Source of the DNA: Gammaproteobacteria bacterium
Lineage (GTDB): Bacteria; Pseudomonadota; Gammaproteobacteria; UBA6186; Azoamicaceae
Assembly (NCBI GenBank): GCA_030431675.1
Contig: JAUIIV010000001.1
Span: forward strand, 186,001 to 250,000
DNA length: 64,000 nt
Direction: 5' to 3'
Below the pieces are notes generated by a model that was given only the letters and a program-made list of their open reading frames with translations, was not told where the DNA came from and did not search any database. Numbering within the stretch: position 1 is the stretch's first letter; each line of letters begins with the position of its first letter. Below, one piece after another: positions 54,184 to 63,829 of the stretch. A program made the position numbers and the translations under genes.

Positions 54184-55230
54184 TCAAACTGATATACTAG
54201 GCGATGGTGACGGTGCTGGCGCCGCAGGCCTGCAGATACGTGATCCATGCGCACTAGAGCCGCTCTCACTTGCTGCATGCCTGCCCCCTTCAGAGTTATC
54301 CCCTAAAAGACTATATGTAAACGGTGGCAGCATCATTCCTCTAGATATTTGTGAAAATGATTCATATCTAGGTAACTCCTCAGGAGTATCAACGCTACCT
54401 ACTACGCTAGGCGTCGCAATATATTGATTACGCCAAACCATAGACTCTTCGTCCCCACTCTCCTCCTCACAGTTTACTGGAAGTGGCGAGTTAATTGAAG
54501 AGGCCTCAGAATCCACACCCTCGGCAACCATATCTTTATAATCCTGACGTCTTTGTAGATTCCGTATATCCTGGACAAACCTTGAGGTCCTTGCAACTGT
54601 AAGTTCATCATACAAATAATTTATAATACCACCTATATTTCTAGGTGCTAGAGAGTTATCTGTCTTTAATTGCACTTTTAGTTGCTCGATTATTTCTTCA
54701 CAATTAGCAATAGATGAATAATGATCAAGGCGATATGTTTGTAAACTACTTGAAGGTACACCAGTATAATTCTCTAATGTTAAATCAAATTGCAAACAAA
54801 TAATACATTCAAATATTAGTAAAACACTATCCCTATATACCTGTTCCCGGTGCCAAAGTTTTGTAGGAAACAAGGATTCTAGTTCAACCATTAAATTAAT
54901 ACTTGCCTGCAAAGCATATAGGATCCCATCTAATCTACCAGAATTATGTGCACCCTTCTCACTTGCCAACTGTACGGTGGCTTCATCTACAAAATGCTTT
55001 ACTAACTTTGGCGGTAAAGCAATGGGTGACCAAGCTGGGTGTATTGGAATAGTATGTCGATTTTGAGTATTAAAAACACTTCTTAATCGTTCAGCGATTA
55101 AATATTTTTGATAGGCATAGGTAAATTCTGCACAACAAGTAAAAAAAAGATAGTTATATTGATTGCGTCGCAAATAACTAGTTAATACATCACTAAACCT
55201 TGGTAACATCCTTCGTAGCAAAAGTTCCAT
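54184..55230 (-). CDS. Hypothetical protein with acidic Ser/Pro-rich tail, effector-like
   Basis: 348 residues starting at ATG 55230 inside the end of folA (38-nt overlap, AAGGAG ribosome site). Residues 1-210 are helical (LTSYLRRNQYNYLFFTCCAEFTYAYQKYLIAERL); 220-348 are low-complexity: CEEESGDEESMVW, VDTPEELPRYESFSQ and RPAAPAPSPSPSISV. Signal peptide absent. The mixture of helical head and disordered acidic/proline tail recalls type IV effectors, without proof. Confidence 0.55.
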   Translation of the reverse strand: MELLLRRMLPRFSDVLTSYLRRNQYNYLFFTCCAEFTYAYQKYLIAERLRSVFNTQNRHTIPIHPAWSPIALPPKLVKHFVDEATVQLASEKGAHNSGRLDGILYALQASINLMVELESLFPTKLWHREQVYRDSVLLIFECIICLQFDLTLENYTGVPSSSLQTYRLDHYSSIANCEEIIEQLKVQLKTDNSLAPRNIGGIINYLYDELTVARTSRFVQDIRNLQRRQDYKDMVAEGVDSEASSINSPLPVNCEEESGDEESMVWRNQYIATPSVVGSVDTPEELPRYESFSQISRGMMLPPFTYSLLGDNSEGGRHAASESGSSAHGSRICRPAAPAPSPSPSISV

Positions 55231-55696
55231 TTCCCACTCCTTGGTAAATATTAACTGTAAACTGCTGGTGTTCTTCTGTAGAGACTAAGTGCCATGACTG
55301 TGGCGGTAGCTCTGGAAAATATGTATCTCCTTCATAATCACCAGCAACTACCGTTAAATAAAGTCGAGCAGCAATTGGTAAAAATTGCGCATAAATTTGT
55401 GCACCGCCGACCACCATAATCTCCGGGACATCTCCAGCTATGCTCATCGCCTGCTCGATAGAATTAGCTACTTTAACTCCATCATGGGTAAAGTTTGGAT
55501 CACGTGTTAGCACTATAGTGGTTCTACCTGGCAAAGGCTTTTTACCCATAGAAACAAAAGTGGTCTTACCCATAATCATGGGTTTACCCATAGTAGTTTT
55601 TTTAAAGTGCTTTAACTCTTCTGGGATATGCCACGGTAAGCGATTGTTATTGCCAATCACTCGATTTTTACTCATTGCTGCAATGAGCGAAATCAT
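55193..55696 (-). CDS. folA: Dihydrofolate reductase
   Basis: NADPH-dependent reduction of dihydrofolate to tetrahydrofolate. MISLIAAMSKNRVIGNNNRLPWHIPEELKHFKK (acidic Glu in the active site), MIMGKTTFVSMGKKPLPGRTTIVLTRD and EIMVVGGAQIYAQFLPIAARLYLTVV are diagnostic. 167 aa; the last 14 residues (VGNGTFATKDVTKV) after the usual final strand are odd and coincide with the start of the next gene. It neighbours thyA, which makes dihydrofolate. Confidence 0.9.
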   Translation of the reverse strand: MISLIAAMSKNRVIGNNNRLPWHIPEELKHFKKTTMGKPMIMGKTTFVSMGKKPLPGRTTIVLTRDPNFTHDGVKVANSIEQAMSIAGDVPEIMVVGGAQIYAQFLPIAARLYLTVVAGDYEGDTYFPELPPQSWHLVSTEEHQQFTVNIYQGVGNGTFATKDVTKV

Positions 55697-55698
55697 TG

Positions 55699-56493
55699 TT
55701 ACACCGCTATAGGCGCTGCAATACGCTCATGACATTGATAGTTTTCTAATGTGAAATGCTCAGCTCTAAAGCTATCAAGGTCTTTAATTGTTGAGTCAAG
55801 TCGCATTGTCGGGCGAGGAAATGGTTTCCGTGCTAATTGAGTTTTTGTTTGTTCCAAATGATTTAAATAAAGATGCGCATCACCTAATGTATGCACAAAA
55901 TCACCTAGCTGTAAATTAGTTACTTGCGCTATCATCATAGTTAACAAAGCATAAGACGCGATATTAAAAGGCACGCCCAAGAATACGTCTGCACTACGTT
56001 GATACAGCTGACACGATAATTTGCCATCAGCCACATAGAACTGAAACATTGTATGGCATGGCGGTATAGCCATCTTGGGTATATCAGCCACATTCCATGC
56101 ATTAACAATGAGTCGGCGTGAATCAGGGTTTTCTTTAATCATACTTACTACTTCAGCAATTTGATCAATTGTTTGACCATCAGCTCCAGCCCAAGAGCGC
56201 CATTGTTTGCCATATATAGGACCTAAATCACCATTTTTATCAGCCCACTCATCCCATATCGTAACTCTATTGTCATGCAGATATTGTAGATTGGTATTGC
56301 CTTGCAAGAACCACAGCAATTCATGAATGATAGAACGTAAATGAGTTTTTTTAGTAGTTACCAAAGGAAATCCTTGCGTCAAATCAAAGCGCATCTGATA
56401 ACCAAAAGTGCTTAAAGTACCTGTGCCTGTGCGATCTTCTTTGCGGGTACCATTGTCTAATATATACTGCAATAAATCTAAGTACGTCTGCAT
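55699..56493 (-). CDS. thyA: Thymidylate synthase
   Basis: Converts dUMP to dTMP with 5,10-methylene-THF. Catalytic Cys in [49 protein letters not shown]-like [13 protein letters not shown] near 50. 264 aa, exactly the E. coli length. 2 nt upstream of folA and overlapping lgt by 16 nt. Confidence 0.97.
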   Translation of the reverse strand: MQTYLDLLQYILDNGTRKEDRTGTGTLSTFGYQMRFDLTQGFPLVTTKKTHLRSIIHELLWFLQGNTNLQYLHDNRVTIWDEWADKNGDLGPIYGKQWRSWAGADGQTIDQIAEVVSMIKENPDSRRLIVNAWNVADIPKMAIPPCHTMFQFYVADGKLSCQLYQRSADVFLGVPFNIASYALLTMMIAQVTNLQLGDFVHTLGDAHLYLNHLEQTKTQLARKPFPRPTMRLDSTIKDLDSFRAEHFTLENYQCHERIAAPIAV

Positions 56494-57242
56494 ATAAAAT
56501 ATATTCCTAGAATTATCATGGGCACTGATAGTAGCTGTCCCATAGTTAAAAAATTAGCCATTACAAAACCATGCGTAATATCAGGTTCGCGGACAAGCTC
56601 AACTAAACTACGCATCAAGCCATAGCCTAATAAAAACATTCCCGAGACAGCTCCAAGTTTACGCGGCTTACGTGCATACCACAGCAACCATAAGCACAAT
56701 ATTACACCTTCCAGCAATAACTCATATAGCTGCGAAGGATGTCGCGCTAGTGGACCGCCATTGGGAAACACCATACCCCAGGGCACCGTGGTAGCTCGGC
56801 CGTATAATTCTGCATTAATGAAATTGCCCAGTCGGCCAAAGCCTATGCCAATAGGCACAACAGGTGCAATAAAATCTGTTAATTCTATAAAGGATCGCCA
56901 GCTAAAACGCGTATACACCAGCAGAGCTATTAGAACACCTAACAACCCACCATGAAAAGACCTTCCAGGCTCCCAAAAAGCAAACAAAGACATAGGGTTA
57001 CTGAGAATATATTCTGGAAAATAAAACAGCATGTAGCCGGCACGACCACCAAAGATTATACCTAATGCCACATAGAATAGCACGTTAGTTAACTTGTCAA
57101 ACGTCCATTGTGTATTGCGCCCACGCCAAACAGCTAGAAATAAACATCCTAAAAACCCAAGCACATAACAAACCCCGTACCAACGAATTTGTAGGGATCC
57201 AAGACTTAGAGCAACAGGATTAAATTCAGGATAGTTTAACAT
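56478..57242 (-). CDS. lgt: Prolipoprotein diacylglyceryl transferase
   Basis: Adds diacylglycerol to the lipobox Cys of lipoproteins at the inner membrane. [19 protein letters not shown] near 15, [14 protein letters not shown] near 62, the conserved [11 protein letters not shown] near 87 and [25 protein letters not shown] near 130, and [14 protein letters not shown] near 170. About 254 aa. ATG 57242 is chosen. Upstream gene of thyA-folA. Confidence 0.93.
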   Translation of the reverse strand: MLNYPEFNPVALSLGSLQIRWYGVCYVLGFLGCLFLAVWRGRNTQWTFDKLTNVLFYVALGIIFGGRAGYMLFYFPEYILSNPMSLFAFWEPGRSFHGGLLGVLIALLVYTRFSWRSFIELTDFIAPVVPIGIGFGRLGNFINAELYGRATTVPWGMVFPNGGPLARHPSQLYELLLEGVILCLWLLWYARKPRKLGAVSGMFLLGYGLMRSLVELVREPDITHGFVMANFLTMGQLLSVPMIILGIYFICRRT

Positions 57243-57299
57243 AACTAACAAATATACTCGCAGTAAAAATGGATTGCAATAATATTGACATGTGGGAGG

Positions 57300-57818
57300 T
57301 TACACTAAATTATCCAGCATATGCGCTTGCCCCTTTCTCACTGCATCAACAAACAAAGCTGGGGCGAACTCGCGCAAAGCGCGCCTATATACTTCGCGCT
57401 TAAAGTGTATGACTTGCGATAGTGGATACCAATACTTCACCCATTCCCAATCATCAAATTCAGGCTTGTCCGAAGCATTGAGATTAATATCAGAATCTTC
57501 ACCAGTAAATCTTAGTAAAAACCATTTTTGTTTCTGGCCAATACAGATGGGTTTGCTACTAGAGCGCATTAGTTTTTTGGGGATCCTATATTTTAGCCAT
57601 TGTCTGGTCTGACTCAGTATCTCAACCTTGTTGGCCTCAACACCGACTTCTTCCCATAGCTCACGATAAAGAGCCTCCTCTGGCTCTTCTTCTTCATTTA
57701 TGCCGCCTTGAGGGAACTGCCATGATCTTTGTCGTACACGCTTACCTAGAAAGACCTGACCTTGCTGGTTTGCAAGCAGGATCCCTACACTAACCCGATA
57801 GCCATGCGAATCTATCAC
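57300..57818 (-). CDS. rppH: RNA pyrophosphohydrolase (Nudix)
   Basis: Removes pyrophosphate from 5' triphosphate mRNA ends to start decay. [39 protein letters not shown], the Nudix box [23 protein letters not shown] and [14 protein letters not shown] match RppH. 172 aa. It precedes lgt-thyA-folA as in E. coli. Confidence 0.95.
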   Translation of the reverse strand: MIDSHGYRVSVGILLANQQGQVFLGKRVRQRSWQFPQGGINEEEEPEEALYRELWEEVGVEANKVEILSQTRQWLKYRIPKKLMRSSSKPICIGQKQKWFLLRFTGEDSDINLNASDKPEFDDWEWVKYWYPLSQVIHFKREVYRRALREFAPALFVDAVRKGQAHMLDNLV

Positions 57819-57908
57819 TTGTGTGCTCCTGCTAAATTTGATGTTGCACTGACAAAATTATAACTCAATCTAACCTAAGAGTAGCAAAAAATTACAACTT
57901 AGTTGTTA

Positions 57909-58313
57909 CTAATCCTCAGCATTCAACTCTGCCAAGTACTCTTGATAATCTTCTGCTGACAATAATTCGTCGTACTCAACTATATCTTTTAAATGTAATT
58001 TATACAGCCAACCATCACCATAAGGGTCTGTATTTACAAGACCTGGAGCATCTTCTAAATCTTCGTTTATCGCAATAATTTTGCCAGTAAGAGGGCTCAA
58101 TACATCAGTTGCTGCTTTTACAGATTCTAATACACACACATCGTCACCAGCAGATATTATATGATCTACTTCTGGCAACTCCACAGTAACTAACTCACCT
58201 AATTGTTCTTGCGCAAATTCTGTTACACCTACGATAACTACATCTTCATCTGAGGACTTGTGCACCCATTCATGACTTTCAGTATATTTAAGTTCTTCGG
58301 GGAACAACCGCAT
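57909..58313 (-). CDS. gcvH: Glycine cleavage system H protein
   Basis: Lipoyl carrier of glycine cleavage. ELKYTESHEWVHKS at the start and VCVLESVKAATDVLSPLTGKI near 65 with the lipoyl lysine. 134 aa. gcvT and gcvP are not in view; in some relatives H also serves lipoate metabolism. It stands 33 bp before the ubiquinone genes. Confidence 0.94.
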   Translation of the reverse strand: MRLFPEELKYTESHEWVHKSSDEDVVIVGVTEFAQEQLGELVTVELPEVDHIISAGDDVCVLESVKAATDVLSPLTGKIIAINEDLEDAPGLVNTDPYGDGWLYKLHLKDIVEYDELLSAEDYQEYLAELNAED

Positions 58314-58347
58314 AACAAAACCTTATACAATTAAAGCTCTAAGTATA

Positions 58348-59487
58348 TCACAAGTATCCACGCGCACTAAGTGGCAGCTCTCCATAGACGCCCATTCCAA
58401 TTTTAGATATAAGATTTTTTGCAGGCATGAACTTATTAAGAGCACGCATACCAACACTACGAACTGTATTAAAGCCTTTATTTTTACTGCCAAATGTCCG
58501 CTTACAAAATTCCATTAAACCAATCATGCCCCAATTATATCCCTTGCGTGCCCTCTCATATGCACGCAATGAATTATATAAATTATTGAGAGAAGCATTC
58601 TGTAGCTTTTCAGCTAGCGTTGCAGCATCTAGTAGCCCTAAATTCATACCTTGTCCTGCAAGAGGGTGAATTACATGTGCGGCATCTCCAAGCAAAGCCC
58701 AGTTACTGCCAACATACTGCGTCACGTGCCTCATATTCAAGGGAAAACAAAAACGTTTGCTGTGTAAAGCCGCAACATTTATTTCTGCTGCAAACTCTTC
58801 TTCAGTCATTTGCATTAGAGTTTTCGCATGCTCGGGGTTAGTAGACCATACTATAGAGCACGTATTGGGTGCAGAAAGTGGCAAAAACGCTAATGGTCCA
58901 GCTGGATAAAAAATTTGCTTCGCCGTGTTATAATGTTTTGTGTGCAGCTCAACTGTAGCTACCAAGGCATGATGTTGGTATGAATAATTATAACTCGGGA
59001 TATCTAAGCTTTTACGTAACCATGAATTACTACCATCCGCGCCAAGCAACAAATCAGCAGATAACATCTGGTCATTGACTAAAAATTTACTTTTCTGTGC
59101 TCCATGCGCAAGCTCAGTTGCAAAACCATCAACAAAATTTACTCGTGTATCTTGCAAGCGTCTATATAACACCTCTGACAACATTTTATTATTAACTATG
59201 TGCCCCAATTCAGCAGCACCAAACTCATGAGCATCAATATCAATTGCAGCTTGCGTGTTAGCATCATACAAATGCATTTTATGATACATGCCAACATCAG
59301 AATTTAGGACTGCTTCCCATATGCCTAAGTAAGTGAAAATATTTTTACTTGCGTATGTTAATGCGCTATACCTGGCAGCTTCCTGCTGGTTGGGACTAAC
59401 GACCGTTATATTATGTTCCGTCTGCTTCTCTAGCAAACTAGCAAGGGTTAACCCTATTACGCCTCCACCTAGAACTACTATATCCAA
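58348..59487 (-). CDS. ubiI: FAD-dependent ubiquinone-pathway monooxygenase (UbiI/VisC type)
   Basis: Hydroxylates the ubiquinone ring. Rossmann loop VLGGGVIGLTLASLLEK at the start, LLGADGSNSWLRK near 150 and the FAD motif LLGDAAHVIHPLAGQGMNLGLLDAATLAE near 277 fit the UbiH/UbiI/UbiF family. 379 aa. It lies 3' of ubiH (10-nt overlap) as in E. coli visC. Which position it hydroxylates cannot be fixed from sequence. Confidence 0.83.
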   Translation of the reverse strand: MDIVVLGGGVIGLTLASLLEKQTEHNITVVSPNQQEAARYSALTYASKNIFTYLGIWEAVLNSDVGMYHKMHLYDANTQAAIDIDAHEFGAAELGHIVNNKMLSEVLYRRLQDTRVNFVDGFATELAHGAQKSKFLVNDQMLSADLLLGADGSNSWLRKSLDIPSYNYSYQHHALVATVELHTKHYNTAKQIFYPAGPLAFLPLSAPNTCSIVWSTNPEHAKTLMQMTEEEFAAEINVAALHSKRFCFPLNMRHVTQYVGSNWALLGDAAHVIHPLAGQGMNLGLLDAATLAEKLQNASLNNLYNSLRAYERARKGYNWGMIGLMEFCKRTFGSKNKGFNTVRSVGMRALNKFMPAKNLISKIGMGVYGELPLSARGYL

Positions 59488-60605
59488 CTACCTAGCCCTC
59501 TTCTTGCACATGCAGTGTTAACTACAGGGATAAATTGTGCAGCTAAAATACTGATAGATTGCAATGCTGCAGGTAACTTTAATAAACTGCTAGTGAACGC
59601 TTTAGTAGCAGAATGATCGTATACTCTACGTTTTGCATATATATTTGGCACATCATATATATCATTAGCATTTAAAATCTCCGCCAATGTAATCGCATCA
59701 CGTAAACCTAAATTAAAACCTTGGGCAGCTACTGGATGCAGGGTATTTGCAGCATTGCCTAGCAAAACCACGCCTGGCGCGCTCACACTGTTTGCACTTA
59801 CCTCTTGGATCGGAAACACCATAGGTTTGCTAATATTAACAAACCGACCAATGCGCATACCAAGCATATTATTTACAAATGATTTATAAGTATCAACACC
59901 CTGCTTTAACATAGAATCTATCACTACATTTTTAGCCGTAAACACGCTTTTAACTCTGCGCTCACCGAAAGGTAATACTGCCAGCACCCCTGAAGAGGTA
60001 AAACGTTCATATGCTGTAGTAACGCTATCTTCAACCTCAATATTCGCAACAATTGCTGATTGATTTGCAGCATTAATAAGATTTTGTATTCCTGCACGAC
60101 TTCTCACAGTAGAATTAGTGCCATCAGCACCAACTAGTAATTTAGCAGATATAGAACCTCTGTCAGTCATTAGTTGCCACTCTTTAGTTGGCGTATTATA
60201 ACAGAAACTTTTAATATCAATTGGACGAAGAACATCTATGCTGCCTGGGATATCACGTATTAAAGCACCACCTAAGCTGCTAGCAGGTACTACATACCCT
60301 AATGATGACAGACCAAGTCTAGATGCTTTCAACTTGGTAAATCCAAATTTACCCTGCCTAGATACGTGTATTGTTTGCATGGGATATGCTTCTGCTGATA
60401 TTTTTGACCATATATTAATTTTTGCTAACAACTGTGTGCTAATATATGACAAGGCTAGGCCGCGGTTGTCTAAAGCTGGAGTATATAATTTTTCTGCAGA
60501 ATGCAAGTCAAGTAACGCTATTTTTAATTTAGAACGCGCTAATGCATGTGCTAAAGTTGCACCAACAAGGCCACCCCCAACAATAACTACATCATATTGC
60601 GGCAT
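59478..60605 (-). CDS. ubiH: 2-octaprenyl-6-methoxyphenol hydroxylase UbiH
   Basis: FAD monooxygenase of ubiquinone synthesis. VVIVGGGLVGATLAHALARS, LVGADGTNSTVRSRAG near 160 and LLGNAANTLHPVAAQGFNLGLRDAITLAE near 273 are family motifs; the usual His in GNAAH is Asn here, a small deviation. 375 aa. Overlaps pepP by 14 nt. Confidence 0.87.
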   Translation of the reverse strand: MPQYDVVIVGGGLVGATLAHALARSKLKIALLDLHSAEKLYTPALDNRGLALSYISTQLLAKINIWSKISAEAYPMQTIHVSRQGKFGFTKLKASRLGLSSLGYVVPASSLGGALIRDIPGSIDVLRPIDIKSFCYNTPTKEWQLMTDRGSISAKLLVGADGTNSTVRSRAGIQNLINAANQSAIVANIEVEDSVTTAYERFTSSGVLAVLPFGERRVKSVFTAKNVVIDSMLKQGVDTYKSFVNNMLGMRIGRFVNISKPMVFPIQEVSANSVSAPGVVLLGNAANTLHPVAAQGFNLGLRDAITLAEILNANDIYDVPNIYAKRRVYDHSATKAFTSSLLKLPAALQSISILAAQFIPVVNTACARRGLGSWI

Positions 60606-61842
60606 TTTCTATATCTGCCACCTGCTTAATAGCATCTCTAGATAAAACCTCGTTGCCATGCTCTGTAACTAAAATATCATCTTCTATACGCACGCCAATG
60701 CCACGCCACTTTTCTTCAACATTTGCGTTGCTATTTATGTAAATGCCAGGCTCAACTGTTAATACCATGCCTGGTTCAAACTTACGCCATTTTTGTTCTA
60801 TTTGATATGTACCCGCATCATGTACATCTAACCCAAGCCAATGTCCACTGCTGTGCATATAAAACTGTCGATATGCTTTATCCTTAATTAAGGTCTCTAC
60901 ATCACCCTGCATAATCCCAAGTTCTACTAGCCCACCCACGATAACCTGTAACATAGTTTCTTGAACTTTATTCCAAGTGTTGCCAGGACGTACCTCGTCA
61001 ATGCCCTGTAACTGTGCATCTAATACTAATTGATAAATTGCCTTCTGCTCTGGAGTAAATTTTCCGTTTGCAGGAATAGTCCTTGTAATATCAGCAGCAT
61101 AATTATTAAACTCACCCCCGGCATCAATTAGCACCAGCTCTTTATCAGAAATTTTTTGTGTATTCTCAATATAATGCAAAGTACAAGCATTATTGCCACT
61201 AGCAACAATAGGTGTATACGCCAAAGCCCTACAACCCTCTTGCATACAATAGCCGGTAAACATTGCTTCTAATTGGTACTCAAACATACCTGGTTTACAA
61301 GCCCGCAGCAATTTATTATGTGCCACAGCAGAAATTTTTGCCGCTTCTCTTAATTCAGAAATTTCTGCTGGACTTTTAATTAAACGCATTTCGTGTATTA
61401 ATGGCAAAACATTAACTTCACTCTTGGGAATATTACTCCAGGCTGATAGATCATAGCTTTTAGGGCAATAGACGTGTTGCATACCATCTAACAATTTACT
61501 TACTACAGGCTCCAATTGATCACAGACATAAGCCTCGTCTGCGGCATAATCCTTAACAGCCCCCTCCTGCCCTATACGCTTACCAGACCATATTTCTGCT
61601 TCAGGATCATGTGGCAAGCTAAATAAAATATATTTTACTTTAGCTTTTTCATCCTTAGTAAGTACTAGAAAAGCATCTGGCTCTGAAAATCCTGTCAAAT
61701 AATAAAAATCGCTATTTTGACGAAATGGGTATTCGGCATCAGCATTCCTATATTGTAATTTTGCTCCTGGCAACAAAACAATACTTGCAGCTGGCACAAT
61801 TTCCATTAAGGCTGCGCGACGCGCAGCATATTCATCTTGCAT
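60592..61842 (-). CDS. pepP: Xaa-Pro aminopeptidase II
   Basis: Removes N-terminal residues before proline. Metal-binding pita-bread residues are visible in LIDAGGEFNNYAADITRT near 225, HSSGHWLGLDVHDAGTY near 320, MVLTVEPGIYI near 352 and GVRIEDDILVTEHGNEVL near 380. 416 aa, slightly short. Gene order ygfB-pepP-ubiH-ubiI is conserved in gammaproteobacteria. Confidence 0.93.
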   Translation of the reverse strand: MQDEYAARRAALMEIVPAASIVLLPGAKLQYRNADAEYPFRQNSDFYYLTGFSEPDAFLVLTKDEKAKVKYILFSLPHDPEAEIWSGKRIGQEGAVKDYAADEAYVCDQLEPVVSKLLDGMQHVYCPKSYDLSAWSNIPKSEVNVLPLIHEMRLIKSPAEISELREAAKISAVAHNKLLRACKPGMFEYQLEAMFTGYCMQEGCRALAYTPIVASGNNACTLHYIENTQKISDKELVLIDAGGEFNNYAADITRTIPANGKFTPEQKAIYQLVLDAQLQGIDEVRPGNTWNKVQETMLQVIVGGLVELGIMQGDVETLIKDKAYRQFYMHSSGHWLGLDVHDAGTYQIEQKWRKFEPGMVLTVEPGIYINSNANVEEKWRGIGVRIEDDILVTEHGNEVLSRDAIKQVADIENAAI

Positions 61843-62405
61843 TAGTGCAGAATCCTTGGCTGATCTTCGACGCTTAATTCAACTTTAATATTTTGTACTG
61901 CCACACGTACAAACTCGACTAATTCCATATAGTTTTCTTCGTCTTCTTCACTCTCATCAGTTTCTATGCTTACGTGAGCGATTTGCGATAAATCCTGGAC
62001 TAACTCTTTTACAGTATCATTGTGCAGCTGATCTTGCGTCACTCCAGCTAAACCTAAGCCACTTAAGTAACCCCGACACCAAAATCCTAGCGCATCAATG
62101 CGAGCAGATAGTTTTTCCTCATCATTGGGAAGCAGCATATTAAACCCACACTCGACTCCATTGAGGTCATCCTTAATCTGTGTACCCGCAGCATTTAACA
62201 CTCCCCATTGCTTCTTGCTGGGCTTACCGCACTCTAAGCTTTCAAGTAAGGCGCTGCGCAAGGCACTCTCGTTAGAGCTAGCCGCGGCCATAGATATCAT
62301 ACCAGTTAGCAAACCATGGGTCTCAGCAGCTCCCACATGTGCTCCTAATTTTTTTAAAGTCTCTTCTAGATTGGAAAAGGAAACTGATTTGTTCATAAAC
62401 GACAC
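61842..62405 (-). CDS. ygfB: UPF0149 family protein YgfB
   Basis: 187 residues, the YecA/YgfB type all-helical fold: HVGAAETHGLLTGMISMA near 20, LGFWCRGYLSGLGLAGV near 100 and ESEEDEENYMELVEFVRVAVQNIKVEL near 150. In Pseudomonas it influences beta-lactam resistance; function in others unknown. First gene of the pepP operon, divergent from zapA. Confidence 0.9.
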   Translation of the reverse strand: MSFMNKSVSFSNLEETLKKLGAHVGAAETHGLLTGMISMAAASSNESALRSALLESLECGKPSKKQWGVLNAAGTQIKDDLNGVECGFNMLLPNDEEKLSARIDALGFWCRGYLSGLGLAGVTQDQLHNDTVKELVQDLSQIAHVSIETDESEEDEENYMELVEFVRVAVQNIKVELSVEDQPRILH

Positions 62406-62502
62406 CCTCTTATAAAGCCCTTTAATCCTAATTATTACAGTAGTTCTTTAAGTACGCCACTACCATGTAACTCTCAACCGCATAAGTGGATTAAATAGCT
62501 TA

Positions 62503-62531
62503 TTGACGGTTGACCATAGGTAGATTAAATT
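62503..62531 (+). promoter_or_regulatory. Promoter of zapA
   Basis: TTGACG (62503-62508) and TAAATT (62526-62531) with 17-bp spacing, 34 bp before the GTG of zapA. The -35 is strong, the -10 moderate. Confidence 0.5.
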
Positions 62532-62564
62532 TTTTGTATGCATTTTAATATTTGAGGACTAAAC

Positions 62565-62843
62565 GTGGCAAGCTCTAATGGTGTTGCAATCAAAATTTTA
62601 GGTAAAGAGTACCAAGTAGCGTGTCCTGAGGATCAGACCCATTCCTTACTAGACGCGGCATTTTTGTTAGATAGTAAGATGAAAGAAATTCGTGCCTCAG
62701 GCAAAATCATCGGTGCTGACCGCATTGCAGTTATGGCTGCGTTGAATTTAGCCCATGAGTTTCTCTTGATGAAAACTGAAGCTGAAGATACAGAGCATCG
62801 CTTACAGGGCATATGCGCAAAACTAGATGATAGCTTTGTATAA
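62565..62843 (+). CDS. zapA: Cell division protein ZapA
   Basis: Stabilises FtsZ bundles at the ring. VAIKILGKEYQVACPEDQTHSLLDAAFLLDSKMKEIRASGKIIGADRIAVMAALNLAHE is the ZapA core; the C-terminal coiled coil is short. 92 aa. GTG start behind GAGGACT. It sits before 6S RNA and ygfA, as in E. coli. Confidence 0.94.
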   Translation: MASSNGVAIKILGKEYQVACPEDQTHSLLDAAFLLDSKMKEIRASGKIIGADRIAVMAALNLAHEFLLMKTEAEDTEHRLQGICAKLDDSFV

Positions 62844-62865
62844 AAGTGCCTATCCGTGCTAGGAT
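62836..62865 (+). promoter_or_regulatory. Promoter of 6S RNA
   Basis: TTGTAT at 62836-62841, overlapping the end of zapA, and TAGGAT at 62860-62865 (18-bp spacing). Start point would be about 62872, the predicted 6S 5' end. Confidence 0.5.
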
Positions 62866-62871
62866 TGCCTT

Positions 62872-63062
62872 GTGGTGTCTCCTGCAAAGTATGCTAGCAG
62901 GCCATAAATTTTGAGCCGATAATATAAAATTCGGGAGCCTGAGTCATGAAGTTGTTGTGCAAGTCTGCCATGAGTAGAAAGCCTGAAACTTTTGCATGGT
63001 ACCCACTTGGATCATTCCGGTTCAAGTTACGGGCCTGCAGCGACCCAGTGGGAGATACCACA
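62872..63062 (+). ncRNA. ssrS: 6S RNA
   Basis: Binds sigma-70 RNA polymerase in stationary phase by mimicking an open promoter. The closing stem pairs GTGGTGTCTCC at the 5' end with GGGAGATACCAC at the 3' end. Internal landmarks match the E. coli molecule: TTGAGCCGATAATATAAAATT and GGGAGCC on the 5' arm, GGTTCAAG-TACGGGCCTGCAGCGA on the 3' arm. Length about 190 nt. Position between zapA and ygfA is conserved. End points are approximate. Confidence 0.85.
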
Positions 63063-63066
63063 CTTC

Positions 63067-63657
63067 ATGTCTAATCCCAAACAAGATTTACGCTCTAAAC
63101 TCCGAGCAATGCGCTCAGCAATCCCTCAAGAAGACCAAGAAATAGCGGCTATAAATTTAGCAAGCAATGTGCAAAAGTTAGAATACTTTAGAGATGCAAA
63201 AAATATCGCTATATATTGGCCACATGATAGTGAAATCAGCCCAATGATATTAATGCATCGAGCTTTGGAATTAGGAAAAGGGTGTTATTTACCTATATTA
63301 CGAGTAGATTATCAACAAAAGCTCTCTTTCGCCTCATATACAACCAATATGCCAGTTATCAAAAACCGTTATGATATCCTTGAACCAGAGCTAAATTTTG
63401 CTCAGCTAATAGCCTTAAGTGATCTGGATATTATTTTTACTCCATTGGTAGGTTTTGATAATAGTGGGCACCGCTTAGGTAGAGGTGGTGGATTTTATGA
63501 CGCTACTTTTGCAGACCTGTCAGATATACCACATAAAGATTGGCCAAAGCTGGTTGGTTTAGCTTATGATTGCCAAGAAGAAGATGAGATACCTACAGAG
63601 CACCTAGACTGGCGTCTGGATAGCGTAATAACCGAAAGTAGAGTATTAAATTTCTAG
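63067..63657 (+). CDS. ygfA: 5-formyltetrahydrofolate cyclo-ligase
   Basis: Converts 5-formyl-THF to 5,10-methenyl-THF. SKLRAMRSAIPQEDQEIAAINL at the start, IYWPHDSEISPMILMHRAL near 50, PLVGFDNSGHRLGRGGGFYDATF near 130. 196 aa from ATG 63067. In other species it can share the 6S transcript. Confidence 0.9.
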   Translation: MSNPKQDLRSKLRAMRSAIPQEDQEIAAINLASNVQKLEYFRDAKNIAIYWPHDSEISPMILMHRALELGKGCYLPILRVDYQQKLSFASYTTNMPVIKNRYDILEPELNFAQLIALSDLDIIFTPLVGFDNSGHRLGRGGGFYDATFADLSDIPHKDWPKLVGLAYDCQEEDEIPTEHLDWRLDSVITESRVLNF

Positions 63658-63660
63658 ACC

Positions 63661-63753
63661 TTAGAGCAAACCCGCAGCATAACTGCTGACTACAACACCA
63701 AAACTTAGTATGATTATAAGAGCAATTAGTAGATCTGGTTTACGTTTAATCAC
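63661..63753 (-). CDS. Small membrane protein, 30 aa
   Basis: GTG start with AAGGA 6 nt upstream opens a 30-codon frame, IKRKPDLLIALIIILSFGVVVSSYAAGLL, a Lys/Arg start then a single hydrophobic helix. The layout fits real single-helix micropeptides. It lies between ygfA and the EVE gene on the opposite strand. The function is unknown. Confidence 0.5.
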   Translation of the reverse strand: MIKRKPDLLIALIIILSFGVVVSSYAAGLL

Positions 63754-63829
63754 GTTACATCCTTATTAACTCTTTATAATTTAGTCGACCCAGTTAAGAT
63801 TGCAAGTATTATGACCAACGAGGAATGAA

